A stretch of DNA of 64,000 nt from Intestinibacter bartlettii (GCF_018917435.1 NZ_JAHLOQ010000006.1:37035-101034), one strand, 5' to 3'. Shown: positions 44,001 through 52,972, counted from the first letter of the stretch. Numbers and translations: made by a program. Notes: generated by a model not told the origin, from the letters alone.

Positions 44001-44804
44001 GTAGAGCCAAAAGTATTTATACCAGCATTCCCAGGAACAAACTGCGAATACGATTCAGCTAGAGCTTTTGAAGATGCTGGAGCAAAGGCAAGTATAAAAG
44101 TATTTAGAAACTTAAGTTATGCTAATATAGAAGATTCAATCGAAACTATGGTTAAAGAAATAGAATCTTCGCAAATAGTTATGATACCAGGTGGATTTAG
44201 TGCTGGTGACGAACCAGATGGTTCTGCTAAATTTATAGCAACAGTATTTAGAAACCCAAGAATAGCAGAAGCAGTAAACGACTTATTAACTAACAGAGAT
44301 GGTTTAATGTTAGGTATCTGTAATGGATTCCAAGCATTAATCAAATTAGGATTAGTTCCATATGGTGAAATAAAACCAGTTACAGCACAAGATGCTCCAA
44401 CTATAACTTACAACAACATCGGTCGTCATCAAGCAAAAGTTGTCACTACTAGAATTGCATCAAATAAATCTCCATGGTTAGCAGGTACAAAAGTGGGAGA
44501 CTTACACAGTATATCAATCTCTCATGGTGAAGGTAAATTCGTAGCAAATAAAGAAATATTCGACCAATTAGTAGCAAACGGACAAATAGCAACTCAATAT
44601 GTTGACCTAGATGGTAATGCTACTTACGATATAGACTACAACCCTAATGGATCATTCTATGCAGTTGAAGGTATAACAAGTGCAGATGGTAGAATATTAG
44701 GTAAAATGGGTCACTCTGAAAGAATTGGTAAATACACTCTTAAAAATATATATGGTGAAAAAGATCAAAAAATATTTGAAAGTGGTGTAAATTACTTTAA
44801 ATAA
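41034..44804 (+). CDS. purL: Phosphoribosylformylglycinamidine synthase, single-chain large type
   Basis: 1256 residues. It is the large FGAM synthase with all domains in one chain: an N-terminal PurS-like region, two PurM-like ATP-binding halves (NETHNHPTEIEPFGGAATCLGG, and a second half with GGKDSMSGTFE), and a C-terminal class I glutaminase with the catalytic GICNGFQ cysteine and late His/Glu (SHGEGKF). It converts FGAR to FGAM using glutamine. This large type is found in clostridia and proteobacteria, not the split PurLQS of Bacillus. It closes the operon. Confidence 0.96.
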   Translation: MSSNVKRLLVEKREGFDLEAKALMKDLKDSLHIDCIDNLRLLNRYDIEGLSDEVCDSASKTIFSEPNLDIVYKESVEYDKDAKVFAVEYLPGQYDQRADWAAQCVQIINEGQRPNINSAKLYILTGNINDELFAKIKSYVINPVDSREASLEKPETLALETEIPTEVATIEGFIDFNMEELEKFLKEQGLAMTIDDLKYVQEYFKDQEKRNPTITEIKVLDTYWSDHCRHTTFMTQIKNVEIEDGKFNEIIKETYSKYIEARNTIYIDRQKDMCLMDMATIAVKELKAAGKLQDLDESEEINACSVNIDVNVDGKIEKYLLMFKNETHNHPTEIEPFGGAATCLGGAIRDPLSGRSYVYQAMRVTGSADPRTSLEDTLHGKLMQKKITTEAANGYSSYGNQIGLTTGQVTEVYDEDFVAKRMEIGAVIAAVPKENVIRKRPEKGDIIILLGGKTGRDGCGGATGSSKEHSEESIETCGAEVQKGDAPNERKIQRFFRNKEVAQMIKRCNDFGAGGVSVAIGEIAESLDINLDLVPKKYDGLDGTELAISESQERMACAIDAENKDRFIELAGLENLQATHVATVTDTGYLRMFWNGKAIVDLNRAFLDTNGKKQQTDIHVPKVDEENTFFNTGRIKVEGDTISDKFDSVLKDLNVCSQKGLVEKFDNTIGSNTVLLPFGGKYQRTPIQGMVAKIPVLDGKTTTSSIMTFGYNPKIGKWSPFHGALYAVVESICKLVAVGGDYKTTRLTFQEYFEKLGKDKTKWGKPFSALLGAYYAQKQFEIPAIGGKDSMSGTFEHINVPPTLVSFAVDTVDAEYVVSQEFKKAGSVLVVIKTPRLENGIPDFDVLKKNLDKIRELTQAKKVLASYALAYGGLGEAIAKMAFGNKIGFEVAKDVDVDKLFDPAYGNIALEMEEADLSLLEGLDYKVAGKTIEGQYIEVDGYKVCLGKIYKAYESTLEPIFPTKAVEPIGEISNINFIVNEHQKSSLSIVEPKVFIPAFPGTNCEYDSARAFEDAGAKASIKVFRNLSYANIEDSIETMVKEIESSQIVMIPGGFSAGDEPDGSAKFIATVFRNPRIAEAVNDLLTNRDGLMLGICNGFQALIKLGLVPYGEIKPVTAQDAPTITYNNIGRHQAKVVTTRIASNKSPWLAGTKVGDLHSISISHGEGKFVANKEIFDQLVANGQIATQYVDLDGNATYDIDYNPNGSFYAVEGITSADGRILGKMGHSERIGKYTLKNIYGEKDQKIFESGVNYFK

Positions 44805-44840
44805 ACATAAGTGTAGAATATAAATTTTCTTGAAAAATTT

Positions 44841-44873
44841 AAAATCCTAGCATTTTTTGCTAGGATTTTTTTA
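44841..44873 (+). terminator. Intrinsic terminator of the pur operon
   Basis: AAAATCCTAGCA and TGCTAGGATTTT form a perfect stem followed by seven T residues. Confidence 0.9.
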
Positions 44874-44986
44874 TTAAATTAGAATTCTAAATTTCAAGAA
44901 AAAAACTTATTTGACAAGATTAGACAAAATTTTATTTTTTTATGTGCTAAACTATAAGGGAAAAGATATTAAAAGGGGGAATAGAA

Positions 44987-47092
44987 ATGCCTAAACAATT
45001 CAGAAAGATAGCAAGTTTTCTAACAGTATTAGGATTATTAGCATCTTTTTCAATTAGCACAACTAATGTCTATGCAGAATCATCAGAATCACAAATAAAC
45101 ACTCAAGAAATATTAAATGAAGTATCAGATTCAATGAGTAAAAGTAAAGGATTACTTAGAATACAAGACAGTTCAGATCTTGAAGACCTATTGTTAAATA
45201 TCGACTGGGGATTCGATTTTGATAATGAATATTATGATGAAGAAGAAGAAAATGGATTTTATTATGTTATAAATGATAGAAATGAAGCGATAATAACTGG
45301 CTTTGATGGAGGAGTTTCAAATTTAGTTATACCAAGTACTCTTGGTGGACAACCTGTTAAAATGATATATTACGCTGCTTTTAGTGAATTCTCTGAAATC
45401 ACAAGTGTAACAATACAATCAGGTGTAGAAGTTATTGGTGCAAGTGCGTTTGCTGATTGTGAAAATTTAAAGAAAGTAACTATACCAAGTAGTGTAAAAA
45501 CTATAGATACTCTAGCATTTGCACTTGATACAAGTTTGAATAATGTAACAGTACCAAATAGTGTTGGTAACTTTGGTGCAGGAGTATTTATGTTAAATTC
45601 AAGCTTAACAAATGTTACTTTACCAAGTTCAATAAATACTATTCCAGACTCTACATTTGCAGGTTGCGAAAGTTTAAGCAGTATAAAGATACCAAGCAGC
45701 GTGAAAACTATAGGTGACTCTGCATTTGCAATGACTGGATTTACTAAATTTACAGTGCCAGATGGAGTTACTACTATAGGTGATGAAGCATTTAGTGATT
45801 GTGAAAAATTAACTGATTTAACAATACCAAAATCAGTTACAAAAATAGGAAAATCATTAGTGGATGCAGGTGCAGAAGTTGTTACAATCCATGGAGAAAC
45901 AGGTTCTTATGCAGAAACTTATGCAAAACAAAATGGTTTAGAATTTAAATCTACAGGTAAGACAGATGATGAAAAGGTAATAGCAACAGGGGTAACAACA
46001 GAAAACTTAAATGTAAGAAAAGGTGCTGGAGCAAACTACGCAAGGATAGGTGGATTAACTAAGGGTGCAAAAGTAGAAATAGTAAAGAAAGAATCAAATG
46101 GCTGGTATAAAATAAAATACAATAATGGATATGGATATGTATCAGGAACATATGTAAAATTAGATTCACAAACACCAGGAGAAACTCCAGGAGAAAACCC
46201 AGATGAAGAAAAAGTAATAGCAACAGGGGTAACAACAGAAAACTTAAATGTAAGAAAAGGTGCTGGAGCAAACTACGCAAGAATAGGTGGATTAACTAAA
46301 GGTGCAAAAGTAGAAATAGTAAAGAAAGAATCAAATGGCTGGTATAAAATAAAATACAATAATGCGTATGGATATGTATCAGGAACATATGTAAAATTAG
46401 ATTCACAAACACCAGGAGAAAACCCAGATGATGAAAAGGTAATAGCAACAGGGGTAACAACAGAAAACCTAAATGTCAGAAAAGGTGCTGGAGCAAACTA
46501 CGCAAGAATAGGTGGATTAACTAAGGGTGCAAAAGTAGAAATAGTGAAGAAAGAATCAAATGGCTGGTACAAAATAAAATACAATAATGGATATGGATAT
46601 GTATCAGGAACATATGTAAAATTAGATTCACAAACACCAGGGGAAACTCCAGGAGAAAACCCAGATGAAGAAAAAGTAATAGCAACAGGGGTAACAACAG
46701 AAAACTTAAATGTAAGAAAAGGTGCTGGAGCAAACTACACAAGAATAGGGTCATTAACTAAAGGTGCAAAAGTAGAAATAGTGAAGAAAGAATCAAATGG
46801 CTGGTACAAAATAAAATACAATAATGCGTATGGATATGTATCAGGAACATATGTAAAATTAGATTCACAAACTCCAAGTGAAAATCCAGATGAAGAAAAA
46901 GTAATAGCAACAGGAGTAACAACAGGAAATCTAAATGTAAGAAAAGGTGCAGGCACAAACTACGCAAGAATAGGTGGATTAACTAAAGGTGCAAAAGTAG
47001 AAATAGTGAAAAAAGAATCAAATGGTTGGTACAAAATAAAATACAATAATGGATATGGATATGTATCAGGAACATATGTAAAACTAAGTTAA
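44987..47092 (+). CDS. Secreted leucine-rich repeat (BspA-like) protein with five SH3 domains
   Basis: 701 residues. A signal peptide (about 1-30, cut after VYA) is followed by an acidic stretch (about 40-90), a LRR_5/BspA-like repeat domain (about 95-315: IPSSVKTIG, VPNSVGNFG, IPSSVKTIGDSAF and similar), and five nearly identical bacterial SH3 domains (329 to end), joined by short TPGE/NPDE linkers. SH3b domains bind peptidoglycan, so the protein is probably attached to the wall and displays the LRR part, perhaps for adhesion. There is no catalytic domain. GGGGGAA precedes the ATG. The gene ends in a terminator. Confidence 0.88.
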   Translation: MPKQFRKIASFLTVLGLLASFSISTTNVYAESSESQINTQEILNEVSDSMSKSKGLLRIQDSSDLEDLLLNIDWGFDFDNEYYDEEEENGFYYVINDRNEAIITGFDGGVSNLVIPSTLGGQPVKMIYYAAFSEFSEITSVTIQSGVEVIGASAFADCENLKKVTIPSSVKTIDTLAFALDTSLNNVTVPNSVGNFGAGVFMLNSSLTNVTLPSSINTIPDSTFAGCESLSSIKIPSSVKTIGDSAFAMTGFTKFTVPDGVTTIGDEAFSDCEKLTDLTIPKSVTKIGKSLVDAGAEVVTIHGETGSYAETYAKQNGLEFKSTGKTDDEKVIATGVTTENLNVRKGAGANYARIGGLTKGAKVEIVKKESNGWYKIKYNNGYGYVSGTYVKLDSQTPGETPGENPDEEKVIATGVTTENLNVRKGAGANYARIGGLTKGAKVEIVKKESNGWYKIKYNNAYGYVSGTYVKLDSQTPGENPDDEKVIATGVTTENLNVRKGAGANYARIGGLTKGAKVEIVKKESNGWYKIKYNNGYGYVSGTYVKLDSQTPGETPGENPDEEKVIATGVTTENLNVRKGAGANYTRIGSLTKGAKVEIVKKESNGWYKIKYNNAYGYVSGTYVKLDSQTPSENPDEEKVIATGVTTGNLNVRKGAGTNYARIGGLTKGAKVEIVKKESNGWYKIKYNNGYGYVSGTYVKLS
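45977..47088 (+). repeat. Five tandem SH3-coding DNA repeats alternating 237 and 225 bp
   Basis: Units begin at 45977, 46214, 46439, 46676 and 46901, giving alternating periods of 237, 225, 237 and 225 bases. Odd units carry NNGYGYV and the long linker, even units NNAYGYV and the short linker, so two-unit blocks of 462 bases have been duplicated. The units are almost identical at DNA level. Confidence 0.92.
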
Positions 47093-47112
47093 TACTCAAA
47101 TCTTATAAACAT

Positions 47113-47147
47113 AAAGGGTCCCACAGATTATGTGGGGCTCTTTTAAT
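47113..47147 (+). terminator. Intrinsic terminator after the SH3 protein
   Basis: AAGGGTCCCACA and TGTGGGGCTCTT pair with one G-U and one mismatch, followed by TTAATAT. Confidence 0.75.
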
Positions 47148-47283
47148 ATGCAAAAAAGACTTTATAAATAAATGATATTAAATACTAAATGATATTGATT
47201 TTTAATATTTGGGGTGTTACGATAAAGGTAAATAATAAGAAATGTAATTAAAAATGTTAATAGGATTTAAAGGGGGCAATCTT

Positions 47284-47982
47284 ATGTACTTACAAATTGA
47301 AAATATAAAAAAATATTATGGTCAGGGGGACAATAAGGTTGAAGTTTTAAGAGGAATTAATTGTGGAGTTGAAAAAAGTGAGATTTGTGTAATGTTGGGA
47401 CCTTCTGGTTCTGGAAAATCAACATTATTAAATTTAATAGGGGGAATAGAAAATATAGATGAAGGTGATATCGTAGTAGGAGATACTGAATTAGGAAAAT
47501 TATCTAGAAAAGAGTTGGCCCTTTATAGAAGAAATACATTAGGTTTTATTTTTCAATTTTATCATCTAGTGCCGAATTTAACAGTAAAGGAAAATATAGA
47601 ATCAGGAGCATATCTAAGCAAAAATCCAATTTCAGTAGAAGAATTAATGGATACCTTAGGGTTAACAGAACATCAAAACAAATACCCAAATCAATTATCT
47701 GGTGGGCAACAACAACGTACTGCAATTGGTAGAGCACTGGCCAAGAATCCATCATTATTATTATGTGATGAACCAACAGGGGCATTAGATTATAAAACAT
47801 CTAAAGATATTCTAGAATTATTAGAACGAATCAATGATAAATATAAAACTACCATTATTATAGTAACTCATAATAATGCTATAAAAGATATGGCTCATAG
47901 AGTTATGAAACTTAGAGATGGAAAAATAACAAAGATAGAAACTAATTCATCTCGTATAAAAGCAAAAGATTTAGAGTGGTAG
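47284..47982 (+). CDS. ABC transporter ATP-binding protein (LolD/MacB type)
   Basis: 232 residues from ATG 47284. An upstream ATG at 47254 precedes the AAAGGGGGC ribosome-binding site and is not favoured. Walker A is GPSGSGKST, signature LSGGQQQR, Walker B LLCDEPTGALD, with a His switch in VTHNNA. This is the MacB/LolD/FtsE-like class that drives FtsX-type permeases. The permease follows after 10 bases, so the two form one operon. Confidence 0.93.
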   Translation: MYLQIENIKKYYGQGDNKVEVLRGINCGVEKSEICVMLGPSGSGKSTLLNLIGGIENIDEGDIVVGDTELGKLSRKELALYRRNTLGFIFQFYHLVPNLTVKENIESGAYLSKNPISVEELMDTLGLTEHQNKYPNQLSGGQQQRTAIGRALAKNPSLLLCDEPTGALDYKTSKDILELLERINDKYKTTIIIVTHNNAIKDMAHRVMKLRDGKITKIETNSSRIKAKDLEW

Positions 47983-47992
47983 GTGAGATTAT

Positions 47993-50254
47993 ATGAGAAA
48001 TCCATTAAATAAAAGTTTGTGGAGAGAGTTCAAACAAAATTTAGCTAGATATCTTGCAATTATGGTTGTAATGGTATTGATGATAAGTGTAGTATCAGGA
48101 TTTTTAAGTGTAGTATATAGCGCTAAAGATTTGCTTTATAAAAATCAAGATGAATGTAATGTTGAGAATGGACAGTTTGCAGTTACACAAACTTTAAACA
48201 AGGATACAAAAGACAAAATTGAAGATTTAAATTTGAGTTTATATGAAAATTTTTATAGTGAACAAGATGTAAATAATGACACTATGGTCAGGGTTTATAA
48301 AATTAGAAAAGATGTAAATATACAATCAATATATGAAGGGCGACTTCCTAATAAAGAAAATGAAATATCACTTGATAGATTATTTGCAGAAAAAAATAAC
48401 TATAAAATAGGAAAAACAATTAAGTTAAATGGAAGAAATCTAAAAATAGTTGGAACTATTGCAGTTCCTGATTATACTTCATTAATTGAAAAAAATAATG
48501 ATTTAATGATGGATGCAATCCACTTTGGTGTAGCAGTAGTAAATCAAGATACATTTAATAATTTAAAAAAGGATAATGTAACTTATAATTACAGCTATGT
48601 TTTAGACAAAAAGGATGTTACCGATAAACAAAATTACGATAAATTAAACGATATAAGAGATATTTGTACTGAAAATGGATATATGCTCACAAATATGATG
48701 ACTGCCGAAATGAATCAATGTATATCTTTCTTGCCAAATGATATGGGCGGCGATATTCCAATGATAGAAACATTGTTTTATATAATTTTAGTAATTTTAG
48801 CATTTATATTTGTTGTAATTAGCGAAACTATAATAGAAGATCAATCAACAGTAATAGGAACACTTTTGGCTAGTGGATATACAAAAAATGAATTGACTAG
48901 ACACTATATGGCATTGCCAATTATAATAACATTTTTAAGTGCAGTAATAGGCAATATAGCAGGTTATACACTTTTACCAACATATTTCACAAGTTTATAT
49001 TACGGAAGCTATTGTCTTCCACCATTAGAAGTTAAATTTATACCATCAGCATTTATTTCAACAACAGTAATACCACTTATATTTATGATAGTTATAAATT
49101 ATTTAATGTTAAGCAGAAAGCTAAAAATAGCTCCGATACGTTTCCTAAGAAGAGATACACATAAAAATAAAGTTAAAAGACATATAAAATTAAAACATGG
49201 TTCATTTTTTAGACGTTTTCAAATTCGTGTTATCTTGCAAAACAAAGGAAGCTATTTAACTTTATTCGTTGGAATTATATTTGCAAGTTTTATATTTATA
49301 TTTGGATTTATTATGCAGCCAACTATTGATAAATATATGGAACTTACAAAAGATAGTGTAAAATCGGAATATCAATATGTTTTAAAAGCACCTGTTGAAC
49401 TTAAAAAATCACAAGATGCAGAAAAATTGACATTTACAAGTTTAGAAACTTATTATGAACCAGCCAGCATGAACTTAGATATATCTTTTTATGGATTGGA
49501 TAAGGATTCTAAATATTATGGAGATGTATCTTTACCAAAAAATAAGGATGAAGTTACTATTTCATATGACTTTGCACAAAAGATGGGGCTTAAAAAAGGT
49601 GATACTATAACATTTACAAATACATATACGGAAAAGGATTATAAACTAAAAGTATATGATATATATGATTATAGAGCAGGATTTTCTGTATATATGACTA
49701 GAGAAAATTTAAATAATATGTTAAAAGAAGACAAAGAATATTACAATGGATATCTTTCTAATAAAAAATTAGATATAGATGAAGAATATATACAATCAAA
49801 AATAACAAAGAATGATGTTACAAAAATAGGCGAACAAATGACAGAATCATTTGGGCAAATGATTCCTATAATGACATCAGTATCAGTTATAATCTATTTA
49901 GTTGTTATGTATATATTAACTAAACTCGTAATCGATAGAAATGCAGGAAATATGTCTTTCTTGAAAGTAATGGGATATGATGATAAAGAAATCAAAAAAT
50001 TATATTTGAATGCAACTACAATAGTTGTTTTAGCGGCTTTAATTGTAAGTGCACCGTTGGGTTATTTCACAATGGACAAATTAATGAAATATGCATTTAT
50101 GAGATTTGCAGGATATATTGAAATATATATGCCAACGTATATATACGCATTACTGATTATTGTAGGATTATTAGTTTATTCTATTGTTAGTTTCATAATA
50201 AATAAAACAATACAAAAAATAGATTTAGGAGAAGCTCTAAAAGATACTGAATAA
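47993..50254 (+). CDS. FtsX-type ABC transporter permease
   Basis: 753 residues, a double FtsX domain permease. An N-terminal helix (about 19-40), a large outer domain (about 45-255), three helices (near 258-280, 305-335 and 350-370), then a helix at about 418-440, a second outer domain (445-620) and three C-terminal helices. This is the BceB/lipoprotein-exporter class fold. The cargo is not known, and no two-component system is adjacent. GTAGGTGAG precedes the ATG. Confidence 0.88.
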   Translation: MRNPLNKSLWREFKQNLARYLAIMVVMVLMISVVSGFLSVVYSAKDLLYKNQDECNVENGQFAVTQTLNKDTKDKIEDLNLSLYENFYSEQDVNNDTMVRVYKIRKDVNIQSIYEGRLPNKENEISLDRLFAEKNNYKIGKTIKLNGRNLKIVGTIAVPDYTSLIEKNNDLMMDAIHFGVAVVNQDTFNNLKKDNVTYNYSYVLDKKDVTDKQNYDKLNDIRDICTENGYMLTNMMTAEMNQCISFLPNDMGGDIPMIETLFYIILVILAFIFVVISETIIEDQSTVIGTLLASGYTKNELTRHYMALPIIITFLSAVIGNIAGYTLLPTYFTSLYYGSYCLPPLEVKFIPSAFISTTVIPLIFMIVINYLMLSRKLKIAPIRFLRRDTHKNKVKRHIKLKHGSFFRRFQIRVILQNKGSYLTLFVGIIFASFIFIFGFIMQPTIDKYMELTKDSVKSEYQYVLKAPVELKKSQDAEKLTFTSLETYYEPASMNLDISFYGLDKDSKYYGDVSLPKNKDEVTISYDFAQKMGLKKGDTITFTNTYTEKDYKLKVYDIYDYRAGFSVYMTRENLNNMLKEDKEYYNGYLSNKKLDIDEEYIQSKITKNDVTKIGEQMTESFGQMIPIMTSVSVIIYLVVMYILTKLVIDRNAGNMSFLKVMGYDDKEIKKLYLNATTIVVLAALIVSAPLGYFTMDKLMKYAFMRFAGYIEIYMPTYIYALLIIVGLLVYSIVSFIINKTIQKIDLGEALKDTE

Positions 50255-50334
50255 TTAAATATAGATAATATTTTTCTAATTTAGTTTTTTATATTTAGAA
50301 AATAAAAAACTACAACTATAGTTATGATATAATC

Positions 50335-50364
50335 AAAAGGTGCAGATTAAAATCTGTACCTTTT
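50335..50364 (+). terminator. Hairpin between the permease and the M20 pseudogene
   Basis: AAAAGGTGCAGATT and AATCTGTACCTTTT pair over 14 positions around AA. It may end the ABC operon, though only a weak T-run follows. It also lies just downstream of a TATAAT-like box, so it could be a leader hairpin of the next gene. Confidence 0.5.
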
Positions 50365-50385
50365 AATATTTTAGGGGGAAGAAAA

Positions 50386-51568
50386 ATGTTAAAAAATAAA
50401 GTGGAAAAATTAGTTGATAAGTATTTAGATGAAGTAATTTCTATAAGGAGGCATCTTCATCAAAATCCAGAACTTAGTTTAAAAGAATTTGAAACATCAA
50501 AATTTGTGGCTAAGGAATTAAAAAAAATAGGACTTGAAGTACAAGAAGGAATAGGAAAAACGGGAGTAGTATCTAATTTGAATGTAGGTAAAGGCGAGAA
50601 AACTTTAATGTTGAGAGCAGATATGGATGCTCTTCCAATACAAGAAGAAACAGGTCTAAAATTCAAATCAAATAATCCAGGAGTAATGCATGCTTGTGGC
50701 CATGATGTACACACTTCAATACTATTAGGTGTTACAAAAGTATTAAATGAAATTAAAGACGAAATTAATGGAAATGTAAAATTTGTATTCCAACCAGCTG
50801 AGGAGAATAATCCAACGGGAGGATCACCTCTTATGATAAAAGAAGGTGTTTTGGAAAATCCTCATGTAGATAATGCAATTGCACTTCATGTTTGGGATTA
50901 TCCAATTGGAACAATAGCAGTAAAGCCAAATGCTATGATGTCAGAATCTAATAGAATTTTTATAACTATTAAAGGACAGGCATCACATGCATCAAAACCA
51001 CATGAAGGACATGATGCAATAGTATGTGCTGCGTATTTGATAACTCAACTTCAGACAATAGTTAGTAGAGCAATAGACCCTAGTGATGTAGTTGTACTTA
51101 CATTATCAAAAATAAACGGAGGAGTACGATATAATGTACTTCCTGGTGAGGTATCAAGAGGGTACAGTTAGATGTTCTAGTGCAGAAGCGTGCGAAATTT
51201 TGCCAGATAAGATAGAGGAATTTGTAAAAGATGTTTGCAAAATCCATAGTTGTGACTATGAATATAAATTTAGTCATGGATATCCGGTAACTATGAATGA
51301 TCCTAAGCTTACTAAACTAGTAAAAAAATCAGTAGCAAACAGTATAGGTGAAGATAATTTAATTGAAATGGACAATCCAGATACAGGAGGAGAAGATTTC
51401 TCATTCTTTGCAAGAGAAGTACCTTCTTGTTTTATGTTTTTAGGTTGTAAATCTGATAAAAACCATGATACTTGTATATTACACAATTCAAAATTTAATT
51501 GTGATGAAGATTGTATAAAAATAGGTATTAAAGCTATGGTTAACATAGTTATTGATTATTTTAAATAA
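50386..51568 (+). pseudogene. M20-family amidohydrolase (hippurate hydrolase-like), frameshifted
   Basis: Two frames together make a complete M20D aminoacylase/amidohydrolase of about 393 residues. Frame 1 (50386-51171) has RRHLHQNPELSLKE, LRADMDALPIQEETGL, the metal-site HACGHDVHTS and FQPAEENN, and reads up to YNVLPGEVSRGYS-stop. Frame 2 (from within 51134-51568) resumes with EGTVRCSSAEACE and ends normally. The break lies at about 51151-51160, where a single extra base or two lost bases shift the frame. It would cleave N-acyl amino acids in the cytoplasm. It is a real frameshift or a sequencing error. Confidence 0.88.
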
Positions 51569-51585
51569 AAAAATTAGAAATCTAA

Positions 51586-51630
51586 AAAAATCAAACTCCT
51601 CTAATTAAGTAATTAGAAGGGGTTTGATGA
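51586..51630 (+). terminator. Intrinsic terminator after the M20 gene
   Basis: ATCAAACTCCTCTAATTA and TAATTAGAAGGGGTTTGAT pair imperfectly, followed by GATTTTAT. Confidence 0.78.
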
Positions 51631-51666
51631 TTTTATATAAGAAAACTAATAAAAAACAGGAAAAAA

Positions 51667-51693
51667 TTAGCACTCTACTCTTGACAGTGCTAA
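51667..51693 (+). promoter_or_regulatory. CIRCE element and promoter of the first hsp20 gene
   Basis: TTAGCACTC, 9 bases, CAGTGCTAA: one mismatch from the CIRCE consensus. It overlaps the -35 TTGACA (51681-51686), and TACTAT follows after 17 bases (51704-51709). HrcA repressor binding here would shut the promoter. Confidence 0.92.
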
Positions 51694-51847
51694 CAAAAAG
51701 TTGTACTATATAGTTGTAAGGAAAAAGGATAACAAGTAAGACAAAGAAATAAAAGATTTGATACAACAAATCAAGAATTTGAAAATAGGTAAAATGAATA
51801 AAGAGTCAACGAAAGCATACGGTGTATGTTTAATTTTAGAAGTTGAC
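51694..51847. other. Leader between two CIRCE elements
   Basis: About 155 bases of transcribed leader without a gene or obvious strong hairpin. Confidence 0.4.
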
Positions 51848-51874
51848 TTAGCACTCGACAAATCAGAGTGCTAA
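51848..51874 (+). promoter_or_regulatory. Second CIRCE element before hsp20
   Basis: TTAGCACTC, 9 bases, GAGTGCTAA, a perfect CIRCE, located 26 bases before the hsp20 start and about 140 bases downstream of the promoter. In this position it may act in the RNA leader or as a roadblock. Confidence 0.93.
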
Positions 51875-51899
51875 TAAAAAGATGGAAGGATGATGCTTT

Positions 51900-52331
51900 A
51901 TGTTATTTCCAGAAAGAAGATTTGGTTTAGTTAATAATAGTAATAATTTATTTGATTATCTTTTTAGTGATCCAGTTTTCAATGTAAACACAGCAAATAG
52001 AATGTCTACAGATATCAAAGAAAAAGAAAATGGATATGAATTATCTATGGAAGTTCCAGGATTCGATAAAGAAGACTTGAAACTAGAATTAGAAAAAGGT
52101 TATTTAACAGTAACTGCTGAACATAAAAATTCTAATGAAAAGAAAGATGATGAAGGTCATCTAATCAGACAAGAACGTTATTATGGTAGCGCAAAAAGAA
52201 GTTTTTATGTAGGTGATGCAGTAACAAAAGAAGATATCCAAGCAAAATACGATAAAGGTGTTTTAAACGTATTTGTTCCTAAAAAAGATGTTAAAAAACT
52301 AGAAAATAAACAAACTATCGAAGTAAAATAA
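51900..52331 (+). CDS. Hsp20/alpha-crystallin small heat-shock protein (copy 1)
   Basis: 143 residues. The alpha-crystallin domain (about 38-140) has RMSTDIKEKENGYELSMEVPGFDKEDLKLELEKGYLTVTAEH and the closing GVLNVFVPKK; the short N-terminus begins MLFPERRFG and the tail ends with a TIEVK. It holds unfolded proteins in an ATP-independent manner in the cytoplasm. Two CIRCE elements lie upstream. The paralogue at 52510 follows with its own degenerate site; the two are about 75 percent identical by eye. Confidence 0.93.
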   Translation: MLFPERRFGLVNNSNNLFDYLFSDPVFNVNTANRMSTDIKEKENGYELSMEVPGFDKEDLKLELEKGYLTVTAEHKNSNEKKDDEGHLIRQERYYGSAKRSFYVGDAVTKEDIQAKYDKGVLNVFVPKKDVKKLENKQTIEVK

Positions 52332-52464
52332 TTCATTAGTTTGAAGAATATAAATGATAACAAAGAAGACTTAAATAAGAAATCTTCTAAAATATAAATT
52401 AATAATAAATATAATTAATAAGTTTCAACCAGAGCAAAGGGTATACTCAGATAAAATGGTTGAA

Positions 52465-52490
52465 TTAGCACTCCAGACATAGAGTACTAA
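52465..52490 (+). promoter_or_regulatory. Degenerate CIRCE-like element before the second hsp20 gene
   Basis: TTAGCACTC, 8 bases, GAGTACTAA: the spacer is one base short and the right arm has one mismatch. No -35/-10 pair stands next to it, so this gene may be read from the first promoter; the element may be a relic of duplication. Confidence 0.65.
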
Positions 52491-52509
52491 AACGAAAGGA
52501 CGATGCTTT

Positions 52510-52929
52510 ATGTTATTCCCAGAAAGATTTAATTTTAATAATAATTTATTTGATGACTTTTTTACAGACCCAGTTTTTAATATGACTACAACAAACAGAA
52601 TGTCAACTGACATCAAAGAAAAAGACAATGGTTATGAATTGGCTATGGAAGTTCCAGGATTCAATAAAGAAGATTTGAAATTAGACTTAGAAGATGGATA
52701 CTTAACAGTTAGTGCTGAACATAATAAAACAAATGAAGAAAAAGACAACGAAGGACATATAATCAGACAAGAACGTTACTATGGTAATACAAAGAGAAGT
52801 TTCTATGTAGGCGATTCAGTAACAAAAGAAGACATCCAAGCTAAATACGATAAAGGTGTTTTGAATATATTTGTTCCTAAAAAAGAAGTTAAGAAAATTG
52901 AAGATAAACAAATAATAGAAATTGAATAA
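52510..52929 (+). CDS. Hsp20/alpha-crystallin small heat-shock protein (copy 2)
   Basis: 139 residues, tandem paralogue of 51900-52331. It keeps MLFPERF, TNRMSTDIKEKDNGYEL, MEVPGFNKEDLKLDLEDGYLTVSAEH, IIRQERYYGNTKRSFYVGDSVTKEDIQAKYDKGVLNIFVPKKEV. Even the DNA around the start, GGA(T/C)GATGCTTTATGTTATT, is shared, which suggests a recent tandem duplication that included the regulatory site. It is a cytoplasmic holdase chaperone. Confidence 0.93.
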   Translation: MLFPERFNFNNNLFDDFFTDPVFNMTTTNRMSTDIKEKDNGYELAMEVPGFNKEDLKLDLEDGYLTVSAEHNKTNEEKDNEGHIIRQERYYGNTKRSFYVGDSVTKEDIQAKYDKGVLNIFVPKKEVKKIEDKQIIEIE

Positions 52930-52972
52930 GATAACTTATAATAGTGTATTTTAATTTCCCTTTTAGAATTGG

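Noticed and set aside
45977..47088. Regular repeats that could suggest a CRISPR array or satellite
   Set aside because: The repeat period is over 220 bases and every unit is in frame as an SH3 domain, so it is a coding tandem repeat.
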